A stretch of DNA of 64,000 bases from Terasakiella magnetica (GCA_902729415.1 CACVCF010000556.1:1-64000); one strand, 5' to 3'; counted from the stretch's first letter, positions 1 through 9,231 are shown. Notes: a model not told the origin generated them from the letters alone. A program made the numbers and translations.

Positions 1-110
1 CGATTAGCTGCGCATGTGAATCCCCTGCGATTCAGTCAGATCGCGAATTGCTCTAGAGCCGCCTCTCACTGCCACGATGGGGGAGCCCCCGCATCCCTTG
101 CGGGCTGGGG
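1..110. other. Left edge, non-coding, with terminator-like hairpin
   Basis: I see no gene in the first 110 bases. Positions 83-107 hold a GC-rich inverted repeat (arms around GCCCCCGCA and TGCGGGCTGGGG). It lies just past the stop of the minus-strand TusA-type gene and could end its transcript. There is no clear T-run, so a Rho-independent terminator is only possible. Confidence 0.4.
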
Positions 111-338
111 TCAGACGCCCTTCTTGATCTGGAAGGTGTAAACGCCGCTCTCTTCCGCCTGGGACAGCAGAGTATTGCCGGTCTGACGGCAGAAGGCGTC
201 GAAATCCTTGACCGATCCAGGATCGGTGGCAATCACCTCAAGTACGGCGCCGTCAGTCAGATCCTTGATCGCCTTCTTGGCACGCAGGATCGGTAACGGG
301 CAGTTAAGGCCCTTCACGTCCAGAACGGTGTTCGACAT
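111..338 (-). CDS. tusA: TusA/SirA-family sulfur carrier protein
   Basis: A 75-residue cytosolic protein of the TusA family. These proteins carry sulfur as a persulfide on a conserved cysteine and pass it to tRNA thiolation, molybdenum cofactor or sulfur-oxidation partners. The family signature NCPLP is present near the N terminus, with the active Cys at about residue 13, and the length is typical. I chose the second in-frame ATG because GGGAGG sits 6 bases before it and directly abuts the first ATG. It stands alone. Dissimilatory sulfur genes (soxYZ, a TsuA-like transporter) lie 13 kb away, so a role in either tRNA thiolation or sulfur oxidation is possible. Confidence 0.85.
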   Translation of the reverse strand: MSNTVLDVKGLNCPLPILRAKKAIKDLTDGAVLEVIATDPGSVKDFDAFCRQTGNTLLSQAEESGVYTFQIKKGV

Positions 339-378
339 CTCCATCCTCCCTTGGGCGGCATTCGCCGTATTAATAAGC

Positions 379-392
379 TTACACTAATGTAA
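379..392. promoter_or_regulatory. Inverted repeat upstream of tusA
   Basis: TTACA-N4-TGTAA is a perfect 5+5 inverted repeat about 40 bases upstream of the tusA start, where a repressor or activator could bind. No regulator gene is adjacent, so the factor is unknown. Confidence 0.4.
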
Positions 393-442
393 AGCCTGCC
401 CTTACCGCAACCAAGAGATTCAGGAAACCGGTCTGATACCAA

Positions 443-539
443 GGGCGGACCACCTCCGTGGTCCTTAAGTTCCCGCACCATTCGGCGCACGGCCGCCTTG
501 CGGCCGCACCAACGCCAGGAATCAGGAATTCCTGGCGTT
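443..539 (-). repeat. Dispersed palindromic 3'-UTR element, copy A
   Basis: Read on the minus strand this follows the stop of the 544-1143 lipoprotein gene. First comes a 12-bp-stem hairpin (511-539), then about 68 bases (510 to 443) that match copies at 31913-31990 and 58806-58875. Shared blocks include GCCGCAAGGCGGC (with copy B), AATGG-GCGG, AAGGAC and a terminal GGACCAC-N4-GTGGTCC hairpin followed by CGCCC. All three copies lie just after a stop codon in the sense orientation. Confidence 0.65.
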
Positions 540-543
540 GCTA

Positions 544-1143
544 TTAGCGCTTGAGAACCTTGTCCACAGCCGAGACCTTGCCATCGGCGCCCACCAGCCA
601 GATCTGGGCCGTGGGGCCGACCTGGGACGCGGGAACCTTCAGATCGAAGCCGAAGAAGATGTTTTTATAGGCCTTGATCTGGCCAGAAATATCGGGCCGG
701 GGCTGATCGGGAATGGCGGCGGCCACGGTCGTGCCGTTACTGACCAACAGCACAGATTTCACCGGCGCCTCGGTGGTCATGTCGGCACCCCAGCCGCTGA
801 ATACCAGGGTATCACCCTCCTGAGTGGCTTTTTCGAGATCGCCTCTCAGCGTGGTCGACAGCGGCACCACCCTGCCATTGCCATCCAGCAGACAACCGAC
901 GCAGTAGGTATAGGCCGGAACCGCGACGGCGCTGCCCGAAACGCTGCGCGCGACCGGAGCCGACGGCGCCGGAGACGGAGACGGAGCCGATTGCGAGCGT
1001 CCACTGACATCCACTTCGGCAGCGGTACGGGGCGGCCCGACCTGATCCTTCAATTGGCTCCAGACATCGCCATTCTTGGCGCAGCCCGACAAAGCAACGG
1101 TCGCCAGCGGCAACAGAACGGCAAACATAGTGATACGGCTCAT
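544..1143 (-). CDS. Predicted lipoprotein of unknown function (199 aa)
   Basis: The N terminus has a hydrophobic stretch ending in the lipobox LSGC with the lipidated Cys at about residue 21, so it should be a membrane-anchored lipoprotein. A proline/serine/alanine-rich low-complexity linker follows at about residues 45-65, then a mostly beta-like domain with a CVGC pair. I do not recognise the family. AAGGGA lies 6 bases before the ATG. It is last in a minus-strand group after yajQ and a 46-residue lipoprotein, and is followed by dispersed repeat copy A. Confidence 0.75.
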   Translation of the reverse strand: MSRITMFAVLLPLATVALSGCAKNGDVWSQLKDQVGPPRTAAEVDVSGRSQSAPSPSPAPSAPVARSVSGSAVAVPAYTYCVGCLLDGNGRVVPLSTTLRGDLEKATQEGDTLVFSGWGADMTTEAPVKSVLLVSNGTTVAAAIPDQPRPDISGQIKAYKNIFFGFDLKVPASQVGPTAQIWLVGADGKVSAVDKVLKR

Positions 1144-1179
1144 GAAAAATCCCTTCTATTGGCATCGGCGCGGCACAGC

Positions 1180-1320
1180 CTAAAAGCCGGCGGTCATTCC
1201 ACAGCGCCCAGCCTGCCCGTAATTATTCCCCGCTGCCTGGCAATTACCGCAAGCGGCCAAGCTGGTGGCCATGAGGCCCAGCGTCACGACAAGCACAAGC
1301 GCTTTGATATATCGATTCAT
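1180..1320 (-). CDS. Small lipoprotein (46 aa)
   Basis: A short secreted lipoprotein: MNRYIK basic start, hydrophobic core, lipobox LAAC, then a Gly/Asn/Cys-rich tail of about 20 residues. The open frame extends further upstream, but that part overlaps yajQ. The internal ATG, 4 bases after the yajQ stop with AGGGA about 9 bases ahead, gives a clean lipoprotein signal, so I chose it. It resembles entericidin-like small lipoproteins in layout only. Function unknown. Confidence 0.65.
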   Translation of the reverse strand: MNRYIKALVLVVTLGLMATSLAACGNCQAAGNNYGQAGRCGMTAGF

Positions 1321-1324
1321 GGCG

Positions 1325-1810
1325 TCAGTCCCTGAAGTTGATGTACTGCAACGGCTGCGGCAGGTCGAGCTTCTTGACCAGAGCGATAACCTCTTGAAGT
1401 TCATCGCGCTTCTTTCCGCTGACCCGCAATTCGTCGCCCTGGATGGCGACCTGGGCCTTGACCTTGGCGTCCTTGATTTCCTTGACGATGGTCTTGGCCA
1501 GTTCCTTATCGATGCCTTCCTTGACCACCACCTCCTGGCGGACGGTGTTGCCCGAGGCCTTTTCCACCGTCTTGTAATCCAGTGCCTTGGGATCGACGCT
1601 GCGGCGGGTGAAATGCACTTTCAGCAATTCGTGCATCTGCTTCAGCTTGGCGTCGTCGTCGGCCAGGACGGTGATCACCTGCTCCTTGCGCTCCACCGAG
1701 CATTTGGCGCCCTTGAAGTCGAAGCGCTGCGCCACCTCGCGGGTGATCCCGGCCAGGGCGTTGTCCACCTCGGCCATATCGGTTTTGGAAACGATGTCAA
1801 AGGACGGCAT
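1325..1810 (-). CDS. YajQ-family cyclic-di-GMP/nucleotide-binding protein
   Basis: A 161-residue cytosolic protein of the YajQ/DUF520 family. Members have two ferredoxin-like domains, and some (Xanthomonas) bind cyclic di-GMP and act on a transcription factor. The typical start MPSFDIVSKTD, a central KGAKCSVE segment and the C-terminal DLPQPLQYINFRD all fit. GAGGAAG lies 6 bases before the chosen ATG, whereas a longer in-frame start adds five residues the family lacks. The HD-GYP phosphodiesterase gene nearby also concerns c-di-GMP, but a link is inference. Confidence 0.9.
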   Translation of the reverse strand: MPSFDIVSKTDMAEVDNALAGITREVAQRFDFKGAKCSVERKEQVITVLADDDAKLKQMHELLKVHFTRRSVDPKALDYKTVEKASGNTVRQEVVVKEGIDKELAKTIVKEIKDAKVKAQVAIQGDELRVSGKKRDELQEVIALVKKLDLPQPLQYINFRD

Positions 1811-2029
1811 TGCGATCTTCCTCATTGCATCCGGCTTGGTCTTTTACCATCGGCGGGGGGGAGGGAGCAACGCCCAGCCATGCATTCGATGAAGGCCTCC
1901 ATGTTATGGAAAACAAGCCTGCGCTCGGAGAAATCAACCACTTGGTAAGAGGATCCGCGCTATGCTGCATTGCATCATCAGAGAGTGGCGGGGAGCCGTC
2001 CTTATCTGATCTGGAAAGTGGAGTTGGTT

Positions 2030-2242
2030 ATGAAACCGTCCTTCGGCCTTCGTTTTGCCCATGCCCACCTGCTCTGCGAAGCCTCGCAGGCGGAAGGAAG
2101 CCGCAAGCAGGCGATCTGCGAGGTGCTTCGGGTCGCCGACGATATCGTCTGGTACGCGGTGCTGGGTGAGAACGGCATACAGGTCAGCCGCGAGTGGTGT
2201 GAAATCGCCCGCTTCCCCGATATCTGCGCCAACGCCGCCTGA
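2030..2242 (+). CDS. Hypothetical 70-residue protein
   Basis: A small protein with no family I recognise, with strong G/C in third positions like its neighbours. The ATG at 2030 is preceded by GGAG 6 bases upstream. An alternative start at 1970 adds 20 residues. It has a W-Y pair in the middle and no signal peptide or membrane segment, so it is probably cytosolic. It converges on the HD-GYP gene with a shared hairpin between the two stops. Confidence 0.55.
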   Translation: MKPSFGLRFAHAHLLCEASQAEGSRKQAICEVLRVADDIVWYAVLGENGIQVSREWCEIARFPDICANAA

Positions 2243-2243
2243 G

Positions 2244-2265
2244 ACCGGCCCCCAGCGGGGCCGGG
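2244..2265. terminator. Bidirectional hairpin between convergent genes
   Basis: CCGGCCCC-CAGC-GGGGCCGG forms a perfect 8-bp GC stem in the 24-base gap between the stops of the 2030-2242 and 2267-5272 genes. It is placed to terminate both, but lacks a T-run. Confidence 0.5.
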
Positions 2266-2266
2266 T

Positions 2267-5200
2267 TCATCCCAGATAGCGGCTGATATCGACCTCGTCC
2301 AACTGCTCGGGCAGCAAGAAACGCTCGGCATAGCGGCGATAGACGCCCGAACTCAGAAACAAGTCGAACAGATCGCCGTCGATATGCTTGTCCTTCTTGA
2401 AGAAGCTGAGAATCTTGATCGATTCGGACAAGGTCTTGGCCTTCTTGTAAGGCCGGTCCGAGGCGGTCAGCGCCTCGAAGATATCGGCGATGGCCATGAT
2501 GCGGGCAGGAATCGACAGATCCTCGGCCGCCAGACGGCGGGGATAGCCGGTACCGATCAGGGTCTCGTGATGTGATCCGGCATATTCCGCCACCCTGGAC
2601 ATATGCTTGGGGAAGGGCAGCCGCTCCAGCATGATGATGGTCTGGATGATGTGCTCGTTGATCTTGAAGCGCTCTTCCTCGCTCAGGGTGCCGCGCCCGA
2701 TGGAGAGGTTGTAGATCTCGCCGAAATTAAACAGATTATCGGGAATCTTGGTCTTGATCCCAAGCGCCGGATCGTAAAGATCGGAGGTCTTGGCGCGGGC
2801 GATGACGTGCTGGGGCTTATCGGCCAGCAGGGCTTCGGCGGTGGGCAAGGCCGGGGCCGGAACCGCCTTCACCCGACGCAGTTCCTCTTCCGACAGGCCC
2901 AGGCGGTCGTCGAAATGACGCATCCAGGGGCGGGCCGCGATGGCCTTCAGGCGCTCGACTTTTTCGGGGGCCATGAACTCGCCCCCCACATTGCATTCGG
3001 CGACGAAGGCGAAATCATCCATGAGGGCGGCTCGGGCAGCCTCGAAACGGGCCTCGGCCTCCTGGGGCGCAAGCCCGGCCACCAGCGCTTCCAGCGCTTC
3101 AATGCGGGCATCACGCAACAGCACCTCGAAACGGGTGCGGACCTCGTGGATACGGTTATAGATGGTCTCCAGCTTGGTCGCCTTGTCCACCACATATTCC
3201 GGGGTGGTGACCTTGCCGCAATCGTGCAGCCAGGCCCCGATCTTGAATTCGCGCCACTGCTCCGGCGTGGTAAAGGCGAAGGCGGCCAGCGCCCCCTCCT
3301 CCACCTTGGTGGCCTCCTCGGCCAGCATCAGCGACAGCTCCGGCACCCGCTCGCAGTGGCCGCCGGTATAGGGGCTCTTAGCGTCGATGGCGCCCGCGAT
3401 GATCTGGATCATGGCGTCCATCAGGCGTTCCTGGGCATCCAGCAGCTCGCGGTTATAAAGCGCGGTGGCCGCCTGAGCCGACAGCGCTTCGACAAAGCGC
3501 TGGATCTCGTCGGAGAAGGGAACGATCTCGGCGCTGCCCGGCGGGCGGGCGTTGATCAGTTGCAGGGCGCCGATGACGTCGCCGCCGCGCGGCTTCAAAG
3601 GCACCGTCAGGAACGAAGTCGAGCGATAGCCGTTGGCCAGATCGAAGGCCTTGGTGCCGGAGAAATCAAACAGGCCTTCGTCATAGGCATCGCGGATATT
3701 GACGGTTTCCTGCTTGTGGACCGAATGGCTGACCACATTCTTGTGGTTCTCGTCCCCATCCGGTGTCAGCAGGCGGACCGACGGCAGCGACGGCGGCGTC
3801 TCGCCTGAACCGCCCATGGCGATATTCAAGGTGTCGTTGCGGATGATCTGAAAGCGCAGTACGTCCTTGTCGCGGATATAGAGTGTGCCGCCATCGGCGT
3901 TGGAGAGTTCCTTGGCCCCCATCAGGATCATGTCCATCAGCTTGGCCGAATCGCGCTCCGACGACAAAGCGATGCCAAGATCAACCACCCGCTCCAGGCG
4001 CCGTTGCGTGGCAGCAAGATCCTCGGTGCGATTGGCGATGGTCTGCTTCATCATGGCGAAGGCTTGGCCGAGGTCGTGGAACTCGCGGATGAACGAACTG
4101 GCGGACTCGGCCTCGCCGAAATCGAATTGCTGCACTCGGTGGGCGTCGCGGACCAGATGCCGCACCGCCCGCGCAATCCGGCGCGCCATCAGCAAGGACA
4201 GCGGCAGCAATACCAGAAGCACCACCCCCGCCACCTTGAGGATGCGTCCCTGCATCTCTTCGATGGGACCGGTGAAGTCGGCGAACGGCGACACGATGGC
4301 GATGGCGATGGTCTGGCCGCTCCGGTCTTGCCAATGCGAAAGCTGGACCAGAACGTCCCCCATCGAGGTGGGCACCAGCCCCGCACTCTCGTCAGTGGGC
4401 GCGGCGGTGATGGCCTTGAACAGCGGATCGTCGAACCCAGCGAGATCGGCCAGCGGCCCAGGCTCGCGGCCCAGACGGGAAACAAGACCCGGCGAAGCCG
4501 CAAGCAGGCGGTTCTTCTGGTCGAAAACCACCACACCGCCCTGGGGGGAAATTACCTGGCGCCCGATAAAGCCCGCCAGCCCCAGCAACGTAATATCGAC
4601 ACCGAACACCGCCCCGCCACCGACCTGCCGTGAAGCCGTCAGGCCCGGCGCCTGAAGCGATGCGAAGACATAGGGTTCCGACAAGGTGCTGCTTTCAGCC
4701 CCGGCGGTCTTGAACCAGGGCCGCAGCCTGGGATCATAGGACGGGTTGTCCTTGACCACGCGGCCGAGAACGGCACTGTCTGCCCCCAGAAAGCTCCAGG
4801 TCTCGCGCCGCATGCCGTCCTCGCCCGCCGCGATACTGCGCAAGATGACCCGGCTGCCCTCGGCGGCATCGTGGGCTTTGCGGATACGATCGTCGTCGCG
4901 CACCGCGATGGCTTGAAGGAAATTACCGTCCACCTGCCCGACATAGGCCGAATAGAGGCTGGAATCCTGCTCCAGCGCCCGCAGCAGCATCGGCACCAGG
5001 GGATGAGAGACGCCATCGCCGCCGATGGGTTCCACCGCGGCGGATATGGAGGCCCCCAATCCCGCCAATTCGAGCAGACCGGTAATCTGGCCGTCGATAC
5101 GGTCGGAAACCCGCGCCGTGATCTCGGCGAACAGGCGCCGGGCGCCATTCTGGGCGGCCTGGGTACTGGCGAAGAAAATGCTGCTGGCGGTGGCGATGGT

Positions 5201-5272
5201 CAGGCACGCCACGACAAAGGCGATCAGCAAAACGATACTGACCTGAAGGCGGAGACGGGGCAGGGCAAACAT
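2267..5272 (-). CDS. Membrane HD-GYP cyclic-di-GMP phosphodiesterase with Cache, HAMP and GAF domains
   Basis: About 1001 residues. Order: N-terminal membrane segment (about residues 10-35), a periplasmic Cache-like sensor to about residue 345, a second membrane segment, a HAMP linker, a GAF domain (about 420-610), and a C-terminal HD-GYP domain. The HD pair (LHDCGK) is at about residue 683 and the GYP loop reads HHETLIGTGYP near residue 909. About 155 residues separate the HD segment from the next conserved helix, far more than usual, so the catalytic domain carries a large insertion. The loop lacks the usual Arg and Asp of HHERxDGxGYP. Expected role: degrading c-di-GMP in response to a periplasmic signal. 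ATG 5272 is preferred over an upstream GTG at 5281 that sits too close to the AGGGGA motif. Confidence 0.88.
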   Translation of the reverse strand: MFALPRLRLQVSIVLLIAFVVACLTIATASSIFFASTQAAQNGARRLFAEITARVSDRIDGQITGLLELAGLGASISAAVEPIGGDGVSHPLVPMLLRALEQDSSLYSAYVGQVDGNFLQAIAVRDDDRIRKAHDAAEGSRVILRSIAAGEDGMRRETWSFLGADSAVLGRVVKDNPSYDPRLRPWFKTAGAESSTLSEPYVFASLQAPGLTASRQVGGGAVFGVDITLLGLAGFIGRQVISPQGGVVVFDQKNRLLAASPGLVSRLGREPGPLADLAGFDDPLFKAITAAPTDESAGLVPTSMGDVLVQLSHWQDRSGQTIAIAIVSPFADFTGPIEEMQGRILKVAGVVLLVLLPLSLLMARRIARAVRHLVRDAHRVQQFDFGEAESASSFIREFHDLGQAFAMMKQTIANRTEDLAATQRRLERVVDLGIALSSERDSAKLMDMILMGAKELSNADGGTLYIRDKDVLRFQIIRNDTLNIAMGGSGETPPSLPSVRLLTPDGDENHKNVVSHSVHKQETVNIRDAYDEGLFDFSGTKAFDLANGYRSTSFLTVPLKPRGGDVIGALQLINARPPGSAEIVPFSDEIQRFVEALSAQAATALYNRELLDAQERLMDAMIQIIAGAIDAKSPYTGGHCERVPELSLMLAEEATKVEEGALAAFAFTTPEQWREFKIGAWLHDCGKVTTPEYVVDKATKLETIYNRIHEVRTRFEVLLRDARIEALEALVAGLAPQEAEARFEAARAALMDDFAFVAECNVGGEFMAPEKVERLKAIAARPWMRHFDDRLGLSEEELRRVKAVPAPALPTAEALLADKPQHVIARAKTSDLYDPALGIKTKIPDNLFNFGEIYNLSIGRGTLSEEERFKINEHIIQTIIMLERLPFPKHMSRVAEYAGSHHETLIGTGYPRRLAAEDLSIPARIMAIADIFEALTASDRPYKKAKTLSESIKILSFFKKDKHIDGDLFDLFLSSGVYRRYAERFLLPEQLDEVDISRYLG

Positions 5273-5365
5273 GGGAAGCACGTCCCCTTCGACTTCGACA
5301 CGGCTGGGGGCACGCTATCACAGCCGTGAAGACCACCCAAGACCTAGAATCAGTTTAAAATACTA

Positions 5366-6967
5366 CTAATGCTGATCCTGCTCTACCCCCTGACGGATCT
5401 GCAAGGCTTCCAGCGACCGCACCGGCGCCGACAGCGTCAAGGCACGGCCATAGGCGGCACGATTGCCGAGCAGAGCCACCGCCACATTCATCTCGACCTT
5501 GGATTCGGTGCGGCGGGTCGGAGGGCAGCTTTCGCGCAGTTTATGACGCAGGGCGATTTCCTCCAACCCAGCCCCCCGCCATACCGCCAAGGTCTCGGGG
5601 ATCTTGGAGGGCTTGGCCGGATGCATCAGCCCCTCGATCACCGTCGCGGCCGAAAGCCCTTCGGCAAGAGTGCAAACAGTGGGAAGCACGCCCAATCCGT
5701 GCAATGCATATCCAGCCGGGGTGTGGAAGCGCGACCATGTCAGGGTGATCTCGCCATCATTGGGCAGACGGATGACGGTCTGGACCGTCCCTTTGCCATA
5801 GGAATTGGTGCCGACTACCACCGCACGGGCGGAATCCTGCAAGGCAGAGGCGACGATCTCGGCCGCCGAGGCCGAACGCCCGTCCACCAGTACCACCACC
5901 GCCAGATCCTCGCCCAGATCACCGGGATGGGCTTCAAAGGCGTTGGCCGAAGCGGGATGGCGGCCTCGGGTCGAGACGATAGGCCCCTCAGCCATGAACA
6001 GATCAGCCACCGCCACCGCCTTATCCAACAAGCCGCCGGGATTACCGCGCAGATCCAGCACCACACCTTGCAGCCCCAGGCCCAGTTTGGCTTTAGCTTC
6101 CTTCAGCAGGGACTCCAGGGTATAGGCGGTGCGTTGGTTGAAGCTGCTGATCCGGATCTGAGCGACACCGCCCACCAGGGTCATGGTCACCGTCTTGGGC
6201 ACAATCAGCGAGCGGCGCAACGTGACCTGCAGCCCGTTGCCGTCGCGGCGCACCGTCAGCGCCACATCGCTGGCGACGGCGCCACGCAGACGGCTGGATA
6301 TCTCAGAGCGGTCCATCTGGCGCACCGGAATGCCCTCGATGGCCAAGATGACGTCACCGGCCTGCAATCCAGCACGGAAAGCGGGAGTGTCCTCGATGAC
6401 ATCGACGATACGGGCCTCGCCGCCCACCAGGTCGAAGCGCACGCCGATCCCGCCAAAGCCGTTGCGGTTCGAGCGGTGCTCGCGCGCCTCCTTGGCCCCG
6501 GCATAGCGGGAGAACAAATCGGCCTTGCCCAGACCCCCTTCGAAGATCGCCTGATAAAGCTGCTCGGCATCGGCCTCGTTCAGACGCTCGGACGCGGTTC
6601 GGGCCGCCGTCACCGCCGAGACGGTCACCTGGGCCCAGGCTTCGGAATCATCGGCGGCGGGGGCGGAATATTCCGCCACCTGCCGCTCTGGCACCGATAG
6701 CCGCAGCATGCCGTCGGTCAGAGACACGGCTACCTGGGGGTCGATCCCTGCCAAGGCGCGTAGGCCGTCGATAGCGATATCGGCGGCCCTCAGCGGCTGC
6801 AAGTGACGCTGCACGATAGCGTCATAGCCAAAAGCGATGGTCCGTTCCGCCTCGGCCACGTCCCACCCGTCCGCCGCCGATACCCGTCCCGGTAAAGCGG
6901 CACACAGTGCCGCCGCCAGAACCAGCATCATCGTGTTACGGCGGAGAAACCTGCTGCCGGACACCAT
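5366..6967 (-). CDS. S41-family carboxy-terminal processing protease with PDZ domain
   Basis: An exported serine protease of the CtpA/Prc class. After a signal sequence (hydrophobic core then VSAAD) comes a helical region, a PDZ domain around residues 165-260 (GIGVRFDLV, AGDVILAIEG), and the S41 domain. The catalytic Ser lies in DGRSASAAEI (about residue 366) and the general-base Lys in SYGKGTVQ (about 392); GNPGG forms the oxyanion loop. It starts 17 bases after the rnr stop, so the two are probably cotranscribed. The start is uncertain: GTG 6976, ATG 6967 and GTG 6964 are all possible near GGAGGAG. Likely substrates are periplasmic proteins or tails. Confidence 0.9.
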   Translation of the reverse strand: MVSGSRFLRRNTMMLVLAAALCAALPGRVSAADGWDVAEAERTIAFGYDAIVQRHLQPLRAADIAIDGLRALAGIDPQVAVSLTDGMLRLSVPERQVAEYSAPAADDSEAWAQVTVSAVTAARTASERLNEADAEQLYQAIFEGGLGKADLFSRYAGAKEAREHRSNRNGFGGIGVRFDLVGGEARIVDVIEDTPAFRAGLQAGDVILAIEGIPVRQMDRSEISSRLRGAVASDVALTVRRDGNGLQVTLRRSLIVPKTVTMTLVGGVAQIRISSFNQRTAYTLESLLKEAKAKLGLGLQGVVLDLRGNPGGLLDKAVAVADLFMAEGPIVSTRGRHPASANAFEAHPGDLGEDLAVVVLVDGRSASAAEIVASALQDSARAVVVGTNSYGKGTVQTVIRLPNDGEITLTWSRFHTPAGYALHGLGVLPTVCTLAEGLSAATVIEGLMHPAKPSKIPETLAVWRGAGLEEIALRHKLRESCPPTRRTESKVEMNVAVALLGNRAAYGRALTLSAPVRSLEALQIRQGVEQDQH

Positions 6968-6984
6968 CTCCTCCACTCTTTCCG

Positions 6985-9231
6985 TTACCGTCCCTTGCGG
7001 CGCTTGGGCGCGCCGGGTTTGCCGATAAAGCCCTTCTGCCGTACCGGCGCCCCCGCCGGACGTTCATCCTGGCCCCCCAGATTGAATACCATGCTGCCGG
7101 TCAGGGTATTGGCCTCGCGCAGGATTACGTCCAGGCGCTGGCCCAGTTGAAAAGTACGGCGGGTTCGCTTGCCCACCAAGGCGTGATGGACCTCGTCATG
7201 AACATAAAAGTCCTCGGGCAGCGACGAGATCGGCACCAGGCCATCGGCGCCGGTCTGCTCCAGGGTCACGAACAGGCCGAAGCGCGTCACCCCCGAGACC
7301 TTGGCCTTGAAGCTGGCGCCGACCCGGTCGGCCAGAAAGGCGGTGACATAGCGGTCCACCGCTTCCCGCTCGGCAGTCGCGGCACGCCGTTCCGTCACCG
7401 AAATGTGTTCACCCCATTCCTCAAACTTGGCAACTGCGTCGGCAGGCAGGCCGCCCTCGCCCAGCTTCAACCCGCTGACCAGGGCGCGATGGACCAGCAG
7501 ATCGGCATAGCGGCGGATGGGCGAGGTGAAGTGGGCGTATTTGGCCAGCCCCAGGCCGAAATGGCCGATATTGCCCGGCTGATAGACCGCCTGGGCCTGG
7601 CTGCGCAGAATGACCTCGTTGACCAGATGGGCGTTAGGTGTGTCGGCCACCGCTTCCAGGATCCGGTTAAACTGCTCGGGGCGCAGCACCTGGCCCTTGG
7701 CCAGTTTCAGATCCATGCTGTCGAGGAATTCGCGCAGGGATTCCAGCTTCTCCTGGCTGGGCAGATCGTGAACGCGGTACATGCAGGGTTGGCGGATCTG
7801 CTCCAGGGTCTCGGCGGCGCAGACATTGGCGGCGATCATGAAATCCTCTACCAGCTTATGGCTGTCGAAGCGCTCGCGCTCGTCGATGGAGACGATCTTG
7901 CCGCCCTCGTCCAGCACCACCTTGCGCTCGGGCAGGTCCAACTCCAGCACGCCGCGTTCCTTACGCGCCCGGAACAAAGCCGCCCAGGCACCGTAGAGCG
8001 GCGTGATCACGCCTTCCATCAATGGCGCGATCTCCGCATCGGGGCGGCCGTCCTTGGCCACCTGGACGCGGGTATAGGTCAACCGCGCCGCCGACCGCAT
8101 CATTGCACGCACGAAACGATGGCGCAGCTTGTTGCCCAGATTGTCGAGCCAGAAATGCACCGCCATGCAGGGGCGGTCCTCGGCGGGCTTTAGCGAACAC
8201 CAGCCGTTGGACAGCTCTTCCGGCAGCATGGGCACCACCCGGTCGGGAAAATAGACCGAATTGCCGCGCTTGAACGCCTCGCGGTCGAGAGCATCGGCGG
8301 GACGCACATACCAGCTGACATCGGCGATGGCGACCATGCAGTGCCAGCCGCCGGGATTGTTGGGGTCGGGATCGGGCTCGGCAAAGACGGCGTCATCGAA
8401 GTCGCGGGCATCCTCGCCATCGATGGTCACCAGCGGAATGGCGCGCAGATCGGTGCGGTGATCCATGGAAGCCGGACCTTCGGCGGCAGCCTGCTTCAGC
8501 GCCTCGTCCGGGAATTCGAAGGGAATGTCGTTGGTGTGGATGGCCACCAGACTGACCGAGCGCGGCGCCCCCATCAACCCCAGGCGCTCCTTGATACTGA
8601 CCTGACGCAGACCGTAAAGCCGCCCCGGCAGGATATCGCCCAGCACCAGTTCACCCGCCTTGGCGTCATTGCTTTCACCACGCGGCACCAGATATTCCGC
8701 CTTTTCCTTGCGGCTGGTGGGGCGCAGGCGGCCGGTACCGTCGGGATTGGGTTCATACACGCCCACCACCCGGGCGCGGGCCTCACCGACGATGCGGATG
8801 GCGCGGCCCTCATAGGTGTCGTCGCGCAGGCGCTTGAGCTTGCACAGCACCCGGTCACCCACCCCCACGGCGGGCTCGCCCTGGCGGAACGGCGCCATGA
8901 AAATGCGCGGCGGGCGGCCGTCCTGGTCCCAGGCCACGGGCCGGGCCAGCAATTCGCCGTCGGTGTCGCTGCCGATGATCTCCACCACCCCGACATCGGG
9001 TAAAGAGCCGGGCCGGGCAAAGCGTTTCTTGTGGCCACGCTCGACCGCACCTTCGCGCTCCAACTCGCGCAGGATGGCCTTGAGGTCGATCTTGTCGCTG
9101 CCGCGCAGGTTGAAGGCGCGGGCCAGCTCGCGCTTGCCCACCCGTCCCGGCGACGATTTAATGAAGTCCAGGATCTCCTGCTTGGAGGGGATCGGGACGT
9201 GCTTGGGCGTCTTGTGCGGCGGCTTTGTCAT
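6985..9231 (-). CDS. rnr: Ribonuclease R
   Basis: A 748-residue 3'-5' exoribonuclease that degrades structured RNA and takes part in rRNA and mRNA quality control. Order: N-terminal winged-helix region, cold-shock/OB domains (about 80-230), the RNB catalytic domain with the metal-binding run DARDFDDAVF (about residue 275), and a C-terminal S1 domain (about 640-720) ending in a basic tail (APKRRKGR). The length matches RNase R rather than RNase II. It is first in a minus-strand unit with the S41 protease gene. Confidence 0.95.
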   Translation of the reverse strand: MTKPPHKTPKHVPIPSKQEILDFIKSSPGRVGKRELARAFNLRGSDKIDLKAILRELEREGAVERGHKKRFARPGSLPDVGVVEIIGSDTDGELLARPVAWDQDGRPPRIFMAPFRQGEPAVGVGDRVLCKLKRLRDDTYEGRAIRIVGEARARVVGVYEPNPDGTGRLRPTSRKEKAEYLVPRGESNDAKAGELVLGDILPGRLYGLRQVSIKERLGLMGAPRSVSLVAIHTNDIPFEFPDEALKQAAAEGPASMDHRTDLRAIPLVTIDGEDARDFDDAVFAEPDPDPNNPGGWHCMVAIADVSWYVRPADALDREAFKRGNSVYFPDRVVPMLPEELSNGWCSLKPAEDRPCMAVHFWLDNLGNKLRHRFVRAMMRSAARLTYTRVQVAKDGRPDAEIAPLMEGVITPLYGAWAALFRARKERGVLELDLPERKVVLDEGGKIVSIDERERFDSHKLVEDFMIAANVCAAETLEQIRQPCMYRVHDLPSQEKLESLREFLDSMDLKLAKGQVLRPEQFNRILEAVADTPNAHLVNEVILRSQAQAVYQPGNIGHFGLGLAKYAHFTSPIRRYADLLVHRALVSGLKLGEGGLPADAVAKFEEWGEHISVTERRAATAEREAVDRYVTAFLADRVGASFKAKVSGVTRFGLFVTLEQTGADGLVPISSLPEDFYVHDEVHHALVGKRTRRTFQLGQRLDVILREANTLTGSMVFNLGGQDERPAGAPVRQKGFIGKPGAPKRRKGR

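Noticed and set aside
2603-3808. 401-codon plus-strand frame over the HD-GYP gene
   Set aside because: Antisense shadow; Gly/Gln-rich translation with no domain.
6907-8193. 428-codon plus-strand frame over rnr
   Set aside because: Antisense shadow of RNase R.
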